The notes beneath the pieces are model-generated. The model was not told the origin of the DNA. It searched no databases and worked only from the letters and a program-made list of their open reading frames with translations. 37,817 nucleotides of DNA from Pseudomonadota bacterium (GTDB taxonomy: Bacteria > Pseudomonadota > Gammaproteobacteria > Burkholderiales > Burkholderiaceae_C): contig JAEZWW010000057.1 of assembly GCA_023442945.1 (NCBI GenBank), forward strand, positions 1 through 37,817, in the 5' to 3' direction. This document shows, piece by piece, positions 1-9,587 of the stretch (position 1 is its first letter; every line of letters starts with the position of its first letter). Both the position numbers and the translations under genes were made by a program.

Positions 1-645
1 GGCGGCGTGCTGGGCGCGCAGGTGGTCCACCGCGCCGGCGCCGCGCCCGCGCCGGCCGCGCGCCGCGCCCGCCAGCCGGCCACGCCCTACCCCGGCAAGC
101 CCTGGGCCACGCTGGAATCGGCGCCGCTGCCCGAGCTGGTGCGCGCCATCAACAAGGACAGCAACAACCTGATGGCGCGCAACCTGCTCTTGTCGATCGC
201 GCCGGGCTTTTCGCCGACCACGTCGACCCTGCAACTCGCCAAGCAGCGCCTGGGCCAGTGGTTCAAGAAAGTCGGTCTGGCGCAAGGCGCGCCCACGGTC
301 GACAACGGCTCCGGCCTAGCGCACAGCGAACAGGGCAGCGTGCTCAGCATGGTGCAGTTGCTGCAAACCGGCTGGGCCGACCCGAAGGTGCAGAAGGTGT
401 TTTTGGCGTCCCTTCCGGTGGCGGGGGCCGACGGCACGCTGGCGGGGCGCTTCAAGGGGTCGCCCGCGCAGCGCAACGCCTTTTTGAAGACCGGCACGCT
501 GAACGGTGTGCGTTCGCTGGCCGGTTACGTGCGGACGCAGTCGGGGCGCATGGTGGCCGTCAGCATCGTGGTCAACAGCGACAACGCCACGGCCGCCGTG
601 CCGGTCATGGACCGCTTCATCGAATGGGTGGTGCGCAACGGCTGA
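1..645 (+). CDS. dacB: D-alanyl-D-alanine carboxypeptidase/endopeptidase (PBP4, peptidase S13), C-terminal part
   Basis: The reading frame is open from base 1, so the gene begins outside the window and only about 214 C-terminal residues are seen. Two of the three penicillin-binding signatures of family S13 are visible: the S-x-N motif as SNN in KDSNNLMARN, and the KTG triad in FLKTGTLNGV. A DNGSGLA segment typical of PBP4 lies between them. The SxxK nucleophile motif must be upstream. Family members act in the periplasm, trimming pentapeptide side chains and cutting peptidoglycan cross-links. An Ala/Arg/Pro-rich stretch near the start of the visible part looks like a linker. A perfect hairpin with flanking A/T runs follows the stop. 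The family call is firm; the exact paralog is less so. Confidence 0.88.
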   Translation, partial: GGVLGAQVVHRAGAAPAPAARRARQPATPYPGKPWATLESAPLPELVRAINKDSNNLMARNLLLSIAPGFSPTTSTLQLAKQRLGQWFKKVGLAQGAPTVDNGSGLAHSEQGSVLSMVQLLQTGWADPKVQKVFLASLPVAGADGTLAGRFKGSPAQRNAFLKTGTLNGVRSLAGYVRTQSGRMVAVSIVVNSDNATAAVPVMDRFIEWVVRNG

Positions 646-667
646 TGCTTTTCGCGCCCACAAAGCA

Positions 668-692
668 AAACGGCCGCAAAAAGCGGCCGTTT
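668..692. terminator. bidirectional rho-independent terminator
   Basis: A perfect 10-bp inverted repeat (AAACGGCCGC / GCGGCCGTTT) with an AAAAA loop sits between two convergent genes, dacB and the DUF4148 gene. A-rich sequence on one side and T-rich on the other lets it serve both directions. Confidence 0.85.
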
Positions 693-749
693 CTCTGGCT
701 AGGCGGATGTCATCCCGGCTGGCGCTGTGCGCGCCAACCTGTCCAGACC

Positions 750-1091
750 TTACTCGCCAGCAGCTTGCGTCGGAGCCACGCGGTGTTGCTGGGCGACGGT
801 GGAGCCATCAAACACGCCCGAAGCAGGCGGGTTGGCAATCGCTTGGGCACGCACTTCAGCGCGGGTCAGGCCGGCGTTGCTTTTAGCGACCGTCTGGCCG
901 TCAAAAGCACCCGAAGCGGGGCGCTGGGCCACAGCGTCGTTGCGCACGTTGTCGCGGGCAACGGTGGACACGGCCTTGACTTCGTCCAGGAACAGCGGAC
1001 CTTCGCCGCTGGCGGGCATTTGGGCCATGGCATTGCCGGAGAACAGAGCGGACAGGGCAGCAGCGGCGGCGATAGAAGCGAACTTGGTCAT
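750..1091 (-). CDS. DUF4148-type small secreted protein
   Basis: A 113-residue protein. Residues 1-23 form a clear Sec signal peptide ending in AMA. The mature part contains LTRAEVRAQA, the hallmark of Burkholderiales DUF4148 proteins, whose function is unknown. It also carries an internal duplication: PASGAFDGQTVA is followed about 35 residues later by PASGVFDGSTVA. The AAGGAAAG ribosome site lies directly upstream of the ATG, which settles the start. It is convergent with dacB and shares its terminator. Expected location is periplasm or outside the cell. Confidence 0.8.
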   Translation of the reverse strand: MTKFASIAAAAALSALFSGNAMAQMPASGEGPLFLDEVKAVSTVARDNVRNDAVAQRPASGAFDGQTVAKSNAGLTRAEVRAQAIANPPASGVFDGSTVAQQHRVAPTQAAGE

Positions 1092-1450
1092 GATGTCTTT
1101 CCTTTAATTGGTCTTCAAAGTGCCAACCCACTTGGCTGGCGGTTCTTGTGGCCGGGGCGTTGGGGAAGGCCTTTTTGAGGGGCCTGGCCTTGCGCTGCTG
1201 CCATGACCTGTACTGTGCGCTTCGACGCCGGTTTGAAACAGGACCTGGAAGGCAAGTCACTGTTTCGGGGCTGGAAACAATGGGCGGGTGAGGGTGCCCG
1301 GAGCGCCTGGCAGCGCCGCAGCAGAGGTTTCAAGAGAAATTGGCTTCTGGCCCTACAGCCATCTGCGCGAGCAGCTATCTTTTTTGAACCAACCAAACCA
1401 CCTGATTTCGGCACGCCGGCTGCACCGAGCGCCGGTGGCATCATCGCGCC
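1092..1450. other. intergenic region with divergent promoters
   Basis: 359 bases separate the divergent DUF4148 and MscS genes. I see no supported gene here. One copy of the dispersed TAGCTG repeat lies at 1338-1384. No strong sigma-70 boxes stood out. Confidence 0.5.
1338..1384 (-). repeat. dispersed TAGCTG/CTAGGGCCAG intergenic repeat, copy 1
   Basis: Read on the minus strand it gives ATAGCTGCTCGCGCAGAT, a short variable stretch, then GTAGGGCCAG. Ten related copies occur in the window, all between genes or in gene leaders. Confidence 0.65.
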
Positions 1451-2899
<1,449 letters not shown>

Positions 2900-2929
2900 G
2901 CCGTTCAGGCACTGCCGCGCGCTGCACGG

Positions 2930-3727
2930 TCAAAGCCCGAAGATGGCCACGGCGCGCGTCCAGCCCGCAGACGCGGCCTTGACCTTGACCGGGAAGCAGC
3001 TGACGGTGAAACCGGTGGACGGCAGCGCCTCCAGGTTGTGCAGCTTTTCCAGGTGGCAGTAGCCGATGTCGCGCCCGGCCTTGTGGCCTTCCCAGATCAG
3101 GCCCTTGTTGCCGGTCTCGGCCACCTTCTTCTTCGTATAGACAAAGGGCGCGTCCCAGCTCCAGGCGTCGGTGCCGGTCAGGCGCACGCCGCGCTCCAGC
3201 AGATACAGCGTGGCTTCGCGGCCCATGCCGCAGCCGGCGTCGACATAGGCGTCGTCGCCGTACAGGCCGCCAGCGCGGGTGTTGACGACCACGATGTCCA
3301 TCGGCTGCAGCGCGTGGCCGATGCGCGCCAGCTCGGCCTCGACGTCGGCGGCGGTGGCGACGTAGCCGTCTTCAAAGTGGCGAAAGTCCAGCTTCACGCC
3401 GGGGCGAAAGCACCAGTCCAGCGGCACTTCGTCGATCGTCAGCGCGCGCTCGGGCTGGCCGCTGGCGTGGTTCATGGTCGGGTGGAAGTGGTAGGGCGCG
3501 TCCAGGTGCGTGCCGTTGTGCGTGGTCAGCTGCACTTTTTCCAGCGCCCAGCCGGCAGCGTCCGGCAGCTCTTCGGCCTTCAGGTCAGGGAAGAAGGTCT
3601 GGATGCGCGGCACGGTTTCGTCGTGCTTGAGGTAGTCGATGTGCGGGCGCGCGATGTCGGGGTCGGAGCGCACGCCGTTTTCCAGCGGCATCGAGATGTC
3701 GACAAAGCGCAGGCGGGTCAGGTCCAT
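2930..3727 (-). CDS. cyclase family protein (kynurenine formamidase-like metal hydrolase)
   Basis: A 265-residue protein of the cyclase/formamidase superfamily (PF04199 type). The metal-binding motif H-x-G-T-H-x-D-x-P-x-H is intact at residues 70-80 (H70, H74, D76, H80). The family hydrolyses or cyclises amide and lactone-like bonds; the substrate here cannot be told. The start lies one base after the stop of the upstream Bug-type binding protein gene, so the two are almost surely cotranscribed and may handle the same imported carboxylic acid. Kynurenine formamidase itself is possible, but no kyn genes are nearby. Confidence 0.85.
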   Translation of the reverse strand: MDLTRLRFVDISMPLENGVRSDPDIARPHIDYLKHDETVPRIQTFFPDLKAEELPDAAGWALEKVQLTTHNGTHLDAPYHFHPTMNHASGQPERALTIDEVPLDWCFRPGVKLDFRHFEDGYVATAADVEAELARIGHALQPMDIVVVNTRAGGLYGDDAYVDAGCGMGREATLYLLERGVRLTGTDAWSWDAPFVYTKKKVAETGNKGLIWEGHKAGRDIGYCHLEKLHNLEALPSTGFTVSCFPVKVKAASAGWTRAVAIFGL

Positions 3728-3728
3728 G

Positions 3729-4688
3729 TCAGTTTTTCTCCAGGCCGATGGCGGGGATCAGCTCGGCGTTCTCGCGCGACACCTTGTCCAGCCGCTGTTT
3801 GAAAGCCGCGCCCGGCAGGTAGGCCGGCGTTTGCTGCAGCGCGTGCGCCGCCTTGGTGAATTCGTCCGAGTGCACGACTTTGTCGCACAGGCTTTGCAAC
3901 TGCTCGCGCTGCGCCTGCGGCAGGCCGGCCGGGGCGTACACGCCGTTCAGCCCCGGCACCACCGGCGGGTAGCCCAGCTGCGTGAGCGAAGGCGCGCCCG
4001 GCGCGCCAGGGTGCGGCTTGTCGCTCATCACCGCCAGCACCCGCAAGCCCTTGCCGCCGATCGACGACACGGCCGGCGCGCCAAAGTCCAGCTGGCCGCC
4101 CAGCAACTGCGGCAGCATCGCGCCGTCGCCCCGGTAGGGGATCTGGTTGAAGCGCACGCCCAGCGATTTCTCGATCGCCCCAACGCCCAGCTGCGGCACC
4201 GAGCCCAGCCCGGCGTGCCCGTACGACAGCTTGCCCGGCGCGGCCTTGGCGCGCGCCACCAGGTCCTGCATGGACTGGATCGGCGAGTCGGGTTTCACGG
4301 CGATGGCGAAGACGTTTTCAAACACCTGACAGATCGGCTCGACCCGCTCGGGCTTGAAGGGCATCGTCTTGTTGACGTAAGGCGAAATCACCAGCGGCGA
4401 CGCGGGCGAGAACACCAGCGTGGCGCCGTCCGGCTTTGCGTTGGTCAGCGCGGCAAAGCCCAGCATGCCGGCCGCGCCGTCCTTGTTGACCACGACCCAG
4501 TTGCCGCCGGACAGGCGGCTGGCCTCGCGCGCGAAGGCGCGGCCCATGGCGTCCACCCCACCGCCGGCAGCGTAGGGCAGGATCAGCTCCACCGGTCGGT
4601 CTTGCGCCGCGGCGGGCCAGGCGCCGCCCAGGGCCAGCGCGCACGCGGCCAGCAGCGCCGCGCGCCGCGCATGGGGTGTCTTCTTCAT
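3729..4688 (-). CDS. Bug/TctC family tripartite tricarboxylate transporter substrate-binding protein
   Basis: A 319-residue periplasmic binding protein. The ATG at 4688 is chosen because GGAGACAACACG lies just before it and a normal signal peptide follows (MKKTPHARRAALLAACALA...AAAQD). The mature start RPVELILPYAAGGGVDAMGR is the classical Bug signature. The family binds organic acids for TctAB-type transporters, but no tctAB genes are adjacent, which is usual for the many Bug paralogs of Burkholderiales. It leads a two-gene operon with the cyclase gene, one base downstream, suggesting a shared substrate. Confidence 0.9.
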   Translation of the reverse strand: MKKTPHARRAALLAACALALGGAWPAAAQDRPVELILPYAAGGGVDAMGRAFAREASRLSGGNWVVVNKDGAAGMLGFAALTNAKPDGATLVFSPASPLVISPYVNKTMPFKPERVEPICQVFENVFAIAVKPDSPIQSMQDLVARAKAAPGKLSYGHAGLGSVPQLGVGAIEKSLGVRFNQIPYRGDGAMLPQLLGGQLDFGAPAVSSIGGKGLRVLAVMSDKPHPGAPGAPSLTQLGYPPVVPGLNGVYAPAGLPQAQREQLQSLCDKVVHSDEFTKAAHALQQTPAYLPGAAFKQRLDKVSRENAELIPAIGLEKN

Positions 4689-4827
4689 CGTGTTGTCTCC
4701 GGTCGGCACTTGCATGGACCACGTGCCATGTGTGCACTTTTGTGTGGGTCATGGTAGCGATGACCGGCGCGCGTGCAAAGCCGCGTTGTCGCGCGCGCGG
4801 CAGCTTGCGCTGGCGCGCGCCGCGGCC

Positions 4828-5079
4828 TCAATCCTCGGCGTAACGGGTCAGCGTGGTGTTGCGCGGCGGCAGCCAGCGGCGCACGGCCCAGAACACCAAG
4901 GCACACAGCGCGGCGGCGGCCAGCGCATTCCAGCCCAACACCCAACCCAGGCAATCCAGGCCGACGCAGCCGCCCGCCCAATCTTGCCAACTTATGCCCA
5001 CCAAGACGGCGCCAATCAGACCCAGGCCAGCACCCAACAAGGCCAGCGTTACCAACAAGAGGACTTTCAACACGTGCAT
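4828..5079 (-). CDS. small membrane protein, unknown
   Basis: An 83-residue protein of no family I recognise. Residues 1-29 form one hydrophobic helix and about 45-66 a second. Two cysteines in GGCVGLDCLGW lie in the loop between them and could form a periplasmic disulfide. The tail is RRWLPPRNTTLTRY. It follows the 102-residue membrane protein gene by 25 bases on the same strand and is probably cotranscribed with it. Confidence 0.6.
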   Translation of the reverse strand: MHVLKVLLLVTLALLGAGLGLIGAVLVGISWQDWAGGCVGLDCLGWVLGWNALAAAALCALVFWAVRRWLPPRNTTLTRYAED

Positions 5080-5104
5080 GCGCCGCTCTCGTCCATGCGC
5101 TGCC

Positions 5105-5413
5105 CTACCGCTCCGCCCGCCGGATGATCCACACGAGGAACGCGATCCAGGGCAAGTCCCACACCGCGACCATCATGATCATCATGGAATAGCCCCAGGT
5201 GGCGTAGGTCCCGGTCAGGGCGACGTACAGCGCGTACAGCGTCGCGCCCAGAAAGTGCACACCGGCGATCACCACCAGCGCCTTCAGCACGAGCAGCGCC
5301 GTGCGGCGCAAGGCCGGGCTGACACGCGCCGGAGGAACCCACGCGACCACCACCGCCGGCAAGGCGGCGATGAACAAGAGCGTCTGCAAACCGTTACACA
5401 GTTCTGTCACCAC
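5105..5413 (-). CDS. small membrane protein, unknown
   Basis: A 102-residue, very hydrophobic protein with three probable membrane helices (about 10-26, 38-65, 75-97) and a basic C-terminus (IIRRAER). It starts with GTG; the AGGAGAG ribosome site upstream supports it. It lies between the zinc-ribbon membrane protein gene and the 83-residue membrane protein gene, all on the minus strand. No function can be assigned. Confidence 0.6.
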   Translation of the reverse strand: MVTELCNGLQTLLFIAALPAVVVAWVPPARVSPALRRTALLVLKALVVIAGVHFLGATLYALYVALTGTYATWGYSMMIMMVAVWDLPWIAFLVWIIRRAER

Positions 5414-5475
5414 GTGGCGCTCTCCTTCAGGTCATGGCCAACGGGCGTCGGCACAGGCGGTACGGCGCCGGGCCA

Positions 5476-6606
5476 TCAGCCCGGTGGGGTCGGTGACGTC
5501 GGTGGAACGGGCACCATTGGCGCCAGCCCTGCCGGCGGGCCGTCCGGGCGCGCCGCCGGCGGCGCCAGCGAATCCACCGCCGGCGACCCACAAGCCTGGC
5601 AAAAGCGCGAAAACGCGTTCTTGCGCGCGTGGCACACGCCGCACTGGTCGAACAGGCCGATGCCGCAGTGCGGGCAGAAGTCGATCAGCGGGTTCTTCAG
5701 GTCGACCGTGCGTTCGCAGCCCGGGCACACGCCCTTGCCCATGCGCGCGACGGCGGTGTCGTAGCTCAGCTCGGCGCGGCGCATCTGGTCCGGCTGCGCC
5801 TCGGCGGCGCGCTGGCGTTCCAGGTAGCGCTGCAGCGCCACGATGGCCCAGCGCCCGACCACGACCGTGAGCACGATGCCGACGATGTAGCGCACGTAAC
5901 CGCCGTAACTGGGCAGGTAGGGCACCAGTTCGAAGAAGAAGGCGAACACCGCAAAGATGATGAAGCCCCACACGAACGGCCACCAGCGGCTTTGGCGGTG
6001 GCGCTTGAACAACCATCCGGCCACGCCCAAGAGCGGCAGCGTCAGCGCCAGGCGGTAGCCGAAGACGCGCAGCTCCTGCGCGCGCAGCGCCTTTTCGTAA
6101 CTGGCGCGGGCGCCCTCTTCCAGCGCGCTCAGCTGGCGATGCGCCTGCTCACCGGCCTGCTGGCTGTCCAGGCGGCGCTGCTCCTGCTTTTCGACCTCGG
6201 CGCGGGCGGCGCGTTCGCGCGCCTGCAGCGCGTCCAGCGCCTGCGTGCGCGAGATCACCTCCGGGTCCTGCTCGGCGCGCGCGGTGGCGGTGCGCGTGGC
6301 CAGCCAGTTGTTGAAGCCCTGGCGCGTGGTGCTGACGTCCGATTGCGCCACTTTCAGCTTCATCCGCGCCTGCTCCAGCGCGTCCACCGCCGTGCGTTCG
6401 TCGACCTCGGCCTTGGCGATGGCGGCGCGCGCCGCCTGGCTGGCGGCCGGGTCCATGTAGTCCTCCAGCGCGCGCGCACTTTCCACGCGCGGCAGGTCGC
6501 TGACGATGTTGCTGCCCAGGCCGATCAGAAAGCCCGCGAAGATGAAGGCCACCAGCCACAGGCCGCGCTGAAACCACTTTTCCGACAGACGCAGTGCCTT
6601 GCCCAT
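5476..6606 (-). CDS. membrane protein with coiled coil and C-terminal zinc ribbon
   Basis: A 376-residue protein. The ATG at 6606 is preferred over an upstream TTG because GGGGGT lies at a suitable distance. Order of parts: a membrane helix near residues 16-35; a long Ala/Glu/Arg-rich coiled coil (about 50-165); two or three more helices (about 175-250) flanking FAFFFELVPYLPSYGGY; then a double zinc ribbon with CPGC, CPHC, CGVC and CQAC pairs; and a Pro-rich tail. The ribbon pairs indicate structural zinc sites on the cytoplasmic side. Family function is unknown to me. The gene opens a minus-strand run of membrane protein genes. Confidence 0.75.
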   Translation of the reverse strand: MGKALRLSEKWFQRGLWLVAFIFAGFLIGLGSNIVSDLPRVESARALEDYMDPAASQAARAAIAKAEVDERTAVDALEQARMKLKVAQSDVSTTRQGFNNWLATRTATARAEQDPEVISRTQALDALQARERAARAEVEKQEQRRLDSQQAGEQAHRQLSALEEGARASYEKALRAQELRVFGYRLALTLPLLGVAGWLFKRHRQSRWWPFVWGFIIFAVFAFFFELVPYLPSYGGYVRYIVGIVLTVVVGRWAIVALQRYLERQRAAEAQPDQMRRAELSYDTAVARMGKGVCPGCERTVDLKNPLIDFCPHCGIGLFDQCGVCHARKNAFSRFCQACGSPAVDSLAPPAARPDGPPAGLAPMVPVPPTSPTPPG

Positions 6607-6629
6607 GTTGACCCCCAATCAAACGCTAC

Positions 6630-6676
6630 ATTTTGCATAGCTGCCCGCGCAGATCGTTCTAGCGCGTCAGCCCATT
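6630..6676 (+). repeat. dispersed TAGCTG repeat, copy 2
   Basis: Reads GCATAGCTGCCCGCGCAGAT followed by TCTAGCGCGTCAG. It fills the gap between the DUF2145 gene and the zinc-ribbon membrane protein gene. Confidence 0.6.
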
Positions 6677-6681
6677 TTCAT

Positions 6682-7491
6682 TCAAATCGCCGGGCCGCTG
6701 GCGCGCGGCGTGCTGGCGGCGCACAGGCGGTCCAGCCAGGCCAGCACCGAATCGGCGGTGACGGTCTCGATGCGGTCGGCAAAGCGCTGCGCGCTGGGGT
6801 GGTCGTCGAACGCGATGTTGCCCGCCGTCATGCGACCGCCCAACCGCGTCAGCGCGCCGATGCGCAGCGTCGCCGGCCGGTAGTCCTTCAGCCGCAGCCA
6901 GGCCTGCGCCTGCACGCGCTGGTGCACCTGCGGGTCGGCCGCCAGCGCCAGCGTTTCGATCGCCCACTGGTTGGACTGCTGGTAGCGCGTGCCCCAGGCG
7001 TAGCTGACCATGTTGTAGCGCCGCTCGTGCAGCGCCACCGCGCGGCGGTTGTCCTGCAGCAGCTGCCACAGCGCGTCCTGCCAGGCGCGCGGCGCGGCGC
7101 GCCAGCTGGCCTGGTAGCGCCACAAGTCGTCCAGGAAGAACTCGCCCAGCCCCTCGCGCATGACCACCGACTGGTCGCTGCCGCAGTGGTTGAGCTTGTG
7201 CACCACGCGCCACGCGCCCTGCGGCGTGCGGTAGGCCCAGCCGACGTGCGACCACTGCTGGCCGTAGCGCGTCAAATCTTGCCCGGCGCGCGCCAGCAGC
7301 ACGACGCGCGTGCCGTCCTTGGCGTAGGCTTGGTCCAGCTCGGCCACGGTGCGCTGGGCCAGGCCCAGGCCGCGTTCGATGGTGGCGGCGCTGGGCCGGG
7401 CGGCGTCGCAGCGCCGGCCCGCGTGGGCGGCGCCGGCGGTCAGGGCCAGCGCGGCGGCGGTGGCGGCGATGAGCATGTTGTGTTGTGGCAT
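6682..7491 (-). CDS. DUF2145 family secreted protein
   Basis: A 269-residue protein with a signal peptide (cleaved after AHA, about residue 24). The mature sequence has SHVGWAYRTPQGAWRVVHKLNHCG and a conserved EGLGEFFLDDLWRY segment, as in DUF2145 proteins. Their function is unknown. I recall them paired with a small glycine/alanine-rich exported protein, and exactly such a gene lies 12 bases upstream on the same strand, so the two form an operon. Confidence 0.8.
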   Translation of the reverse strand: MPQHNMLIAATAAALALTAGAAHAGRRCDAARPSAATIERGLGLAQRTVAELDQAYAKDGTRVVLLARAGQDLTRYGQQWSHVGWAYRTPQGAWRVVHKLNHCGSDQSVVMREGLGEFFLDDLWRYQASWRAAPRAWQDALWQLLQDNRRAVALHERRYNMVSYAWGTRYQQSNQWAIETLALAADPQVHQRVQAQAWLRLKDYRPATLRIGALTRLGGRMTAGNIAFDDHPSAQRFADRIETVTADSVLAWLDRLCAASTPRASGPAI

Positions 7492-7503
7492 GGCGCGCCC
7501 CGG

Positions 7504-7992
7504 TCAACCCAGGCGCTCGTCGTGCAGCAGGGCACGGCCGATCGCGTTGGGGATGAAGGCGATCGCCTCGCCCGCCGCCGACAGCACCACACCGCTGGCG
7601 ATCACCGCCACGGTCACACTGGCGCCCACACCCAGCGCCGTGCTGCGCGCCACGTTGCCCACGATTTCCACGCTGACGGTGGCGGCGTCGCTGGCGCTTT
7701 CCAGCACGATGACCGTGCCACGCGCCGACACCTCGACCGCCTTCACCGTCAGCACCGCGCCGCCGACGCTCAAAGCCACCGGCACCGCCGCCGCCGTGCT
7801 GGCCGCTGCGCCGGCCACCGACGCCGTGCCGACGACCGAGGCCACCGGCAGCATCGACAGGCCGACCGAGACTTCGCTCTGCGCCGCCGCCGGCGCCGTG
7901 GCCGCCATCAGCACCGCGCTGGCGCACAGCACGGCGGCGGTGGCGCGGCGCAAGGCCTGCAGAGGGGATGGAAAAGTGTCTTTTGGCTTCAT
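7504..7992 (-). CDS. small exported Ala/Val-rich protein (STM0539-like), partner of DUF2145
   Basis: A 162-residue protein. The start at 7992 is fixed by AGGAGCAAGCC before the ATG; the longer frame upstream only translates a repeat. It has a signal peptide (cleaved after AAAQS), and the rest is dominated by Ala, Val, Ser and Gly in alternating patterns suggesting beta structure or envelope association. I recall STM0539-type proteins of this kind next to DUF2145 genes, so the pairing supports the call. Function unknown. Confidence 0.65.
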   Translation of the reverse strand: MKPKDTFPSPLQALRRATAAVLCASAVLMAATAPAAAQSEVSVGLSMLPVASVVGTASVAGAAASTAAAVPVALSVGGAVLTVKAVEVSARGTVIVLESASDAATVSVEIVGNVARSTALGVGASVTVAVIASGVVLSAAGEAIAFIPNAIGRALLHDERLG

Positions 7993-8002
7993 GGCTTGCT
8001 CC

Positions 8003-8055
8003 TGAAAACGCAGCTGATTGCGCAAATGGTTGTAGGGCTGAAGGCGCATTTGCCC
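8003..8055 (+). repeat. dispersed TAGCTG repeat, copy 3 (diverged)
   Basis: A diverged copy (GCAGCTGATTGCGCAAAT followed by TTGTAGGGCTGAAGGCG) lies just upstream of the STM0539-like gene and separates it from the YiaA/YiaB gene. Confidence 0.5.
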
Positions 8056-8541
8056 TTATTCCTCGGTCACACCGGCATGGCTGCGGGCATCGCGCCGGCC
8101 GCGCCATTCGGCTTCGGCCAGGTCGGCTTCCTGGCGGTCGCGCAGCATCTTGGCCAGCGTCAGCGCGGTGGTGATCAGGTACAGCCAGCTCACCCCCAAG
8201 AAGACCTTGTACGTGCTGTTGACGTCCATGCGCAGCATCCCCCAGGCCGTCAACGCCATGGCCAGGCCAAAGCCGCCCCAGACCACCAGGCGGAACAGTG
8301 GCGTGTCCGGCACGCGGCGCGCGCTGCCGCCTTGCTGCGCGGCTTCGCCGTCGCGCACAAATTTGGACAGCACGAAGGCCGTCGACAAGCAGAACAAATA
8401 GCCCATGAACATGAACGCGCGGTCCAGGTCCTGCCCCGGCAAATAAGCCAGACCGATGGCGCACAGCGCCATAGCGATACCGAACGACACCCACACCTGC
8501 AATTGCCAGGGCTTGGAGTCACGACGAATGAGGGTTTGCAT
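8056..8541 (-). CDS. YiaA/YiaB-type inner membrane protein
   Basis: A 161-residue protein with two copies of the YiaAB two-helix unit. The first is at about 12-65 (PWQLQVWVSFGIAMALCAIG ... LSKFVRDGE); the second is at about 85-140 (VVWGGFGLAMALTAWG ... LAKMLRDRQ). E. coli YiaA and YiaB are inner-membrane proteins of unknown role. The start is the ATG before QTLIRRDSKPW. In-frame upstream codons exist but lack a ribosome site. Confidence 0.8.
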   Translation of the reverse strand: MQTLIRRDSKPWQLQVWVSFGIAMALCAIGLAYLPGQDLDRAFMFMGYLFCLSTAFVLSKFVRDGEAAQQGGSARRVPDTPLFRLVVWGGFGLAMALTAWGMLRMDVNSTYKVFLGVSWLYLITTALTLAKMLRDRQEADLAEAEWRGRRDARSHAGVTEE

Positions 8542-8692
8542 GGCGGATCGATGAACGGGGTTGAACATGGGGCGGAGTGTGGGTGGAGCGCCCCCGTTCG
8601 TACCGCCAAGAATGAAAAGCATCCGATCTTCAGCAAACAAGGCTTAAATTTCGATACTTTTCTGGCCTAGCGATCACTGTCCGACCAAAAAG

Positions 8693-8716
8693 AAAGCCGA
8701 CCCTAAGGTCGGCTTT
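8693..8716 (-). terminator. rho-independent terminator of the DUF2218 operon
   Basis: A perfect 10-bp stem (AAAGCCGACC / GGTCGGCTTT, loop CTAA). On the minus strand it is followed by TTTCTTTTTGG, so it ends the operon whose last gene stops at 8794. Confidence 0.85.
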
Positions 8717-8793
8717 TGGGAGGCGTGCCGCGGTCACGGTCGCGCGCTCAGCGCTCGTCAAAATGGCTCAATCAGGGGCGTCGGCCTGACCGC

Positions 8794-9273
8794 TCAGAGC
8801 CGCAACGCCACACCACCCAACCCCCAGTGGTGCAGCATCTCCCGCACCGCGATCAAACGTGCGGCGCTGGCGGGGTCGACCGGGATCGCGTCTTGCGACG
8901 CCGGCCGGCCTTCGGCGCGGGCGACCAGGCGGTTGAAGAGGTGTTCGGCGGCGTCGGTGCTGAGCCAGACCGATTCGGCGTCAGGCAACTCGGCGCCGCC
9001 CGTGGCCATCGCGCGCAGCAGCGCGTCGTCGGTTTGCAGGGTGAAGGCTTCGGGCAGCTGGGCGCGCGCGGGCATGACGGCGTCTTCGACCTGCTCGATG
9101 GCTTGCTCGATCTCCAGCGGACGCGGCGGCGTGTGGCGCAGCACATCGCGCGCCAGCGCGTCGACGCTGAGCGGCACACTCAGATTTACAGCCAAATCGG
9201 CCTCTAGCCCGCCCTGAATCTGCGCAACCAGCTCCTGAAATCGGAGCGTCAGCACAACACCGTCGGCGTTCAT
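8794..9273 (-). CDS. hypothetical protein, third gene of DUF2218 operon
   Basis: A 159-residue soluble protein, acidic and Ala/Leu-rich, with no signal peptide or membrane helix. I recognise no family. Its ATG overlaps the stop of the DUF2218 gene in an ATGA, so translation is coupled. An intrinsic terminator lies about 80 bases after its stop. Confidence 0.65.
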   Translation of the reverse strand: MNADGVVLTLRFQELVAQIQGGLEADLAVNLSVPLSVDALARDVLRHTPPRPLEIEQAIEQVEDAVMPARAQLPEAFTLQTDDALLRAMATGGAELPDAESVWLSTDAAEHLFNRLVARAEGRPASQDAIPVDPASAARLIAVREMLHHWGLGGVALRL

Positions 9274-9587
9274 GCCGCGCTGCGTTGCCAGTCCCAGGTG
9301 TAGGTTTCATCGCGCGCCATGCGCTGGGCGTGGTCGGCGACGACCTGTTCCAGGCGGGCGATGTCGGCGTCGGGCTGGGCTTCCACGCGGAAGCTGAGTT
9401 GGCCGTCGCCGGCGCGCATCAACAGCAACGCCGAAGGCAGTTCGACACGGCCCTGGGTGTCGTCGTAGCTGACGGCGAACTTGTGGCCCCAGTGCTTGCA
9501 CAGGCGCAGGATGATGCGCGCGGGCTCGACGGTGGTGATGGTGGCGGTGGTCACGGCGGGGTTGGTGGTGGGGGTGGTTTCGGTCAT
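9270..9587 (-). CDS. DUF2218 domain protein
   Basis: A 105-residue protein. After a Thr-rich N-terminus it shows ILRLCKHWGHKFAVSYDD, then a Leu-rich strand (VELPSALLLMRA), and ends in DETYTWDWQRS. This matches DUF2218, a small family sometimes found near metal uptake genes; function not established. The start is supported by AAGGATC upstream. Both ends overlap neighbouring genes by ATGA, placing it in the middle of a tightly coupled three-gene operon. Confidence 0.75.
   Translation of the reverse strand: MTETTPTTNPAVTTATITTVEPARIILRLCKHWGHKFAVSYDDTQGRVELPSALLLMRAGDGQLSFRVEAQPDADIARLEQVVADHAQRMARDETYTWDWQRSAA

Noticed and set aside
1100..1135. A sigma-54 promoter upstream of the DUF4148 gene (TGGCAC on the minus strand)
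   Set aside because: The downstream TTGC element is missing at the required spacing.
5629..8670. A 1013-codon open frame on the plus strand
   Set aside because: It lies antisense to several well-supported minus-strand genes. Its translation is His/Arg/Gln/Gly-rich low-complexity sequence typical of the shadow frame of high-GC genes.
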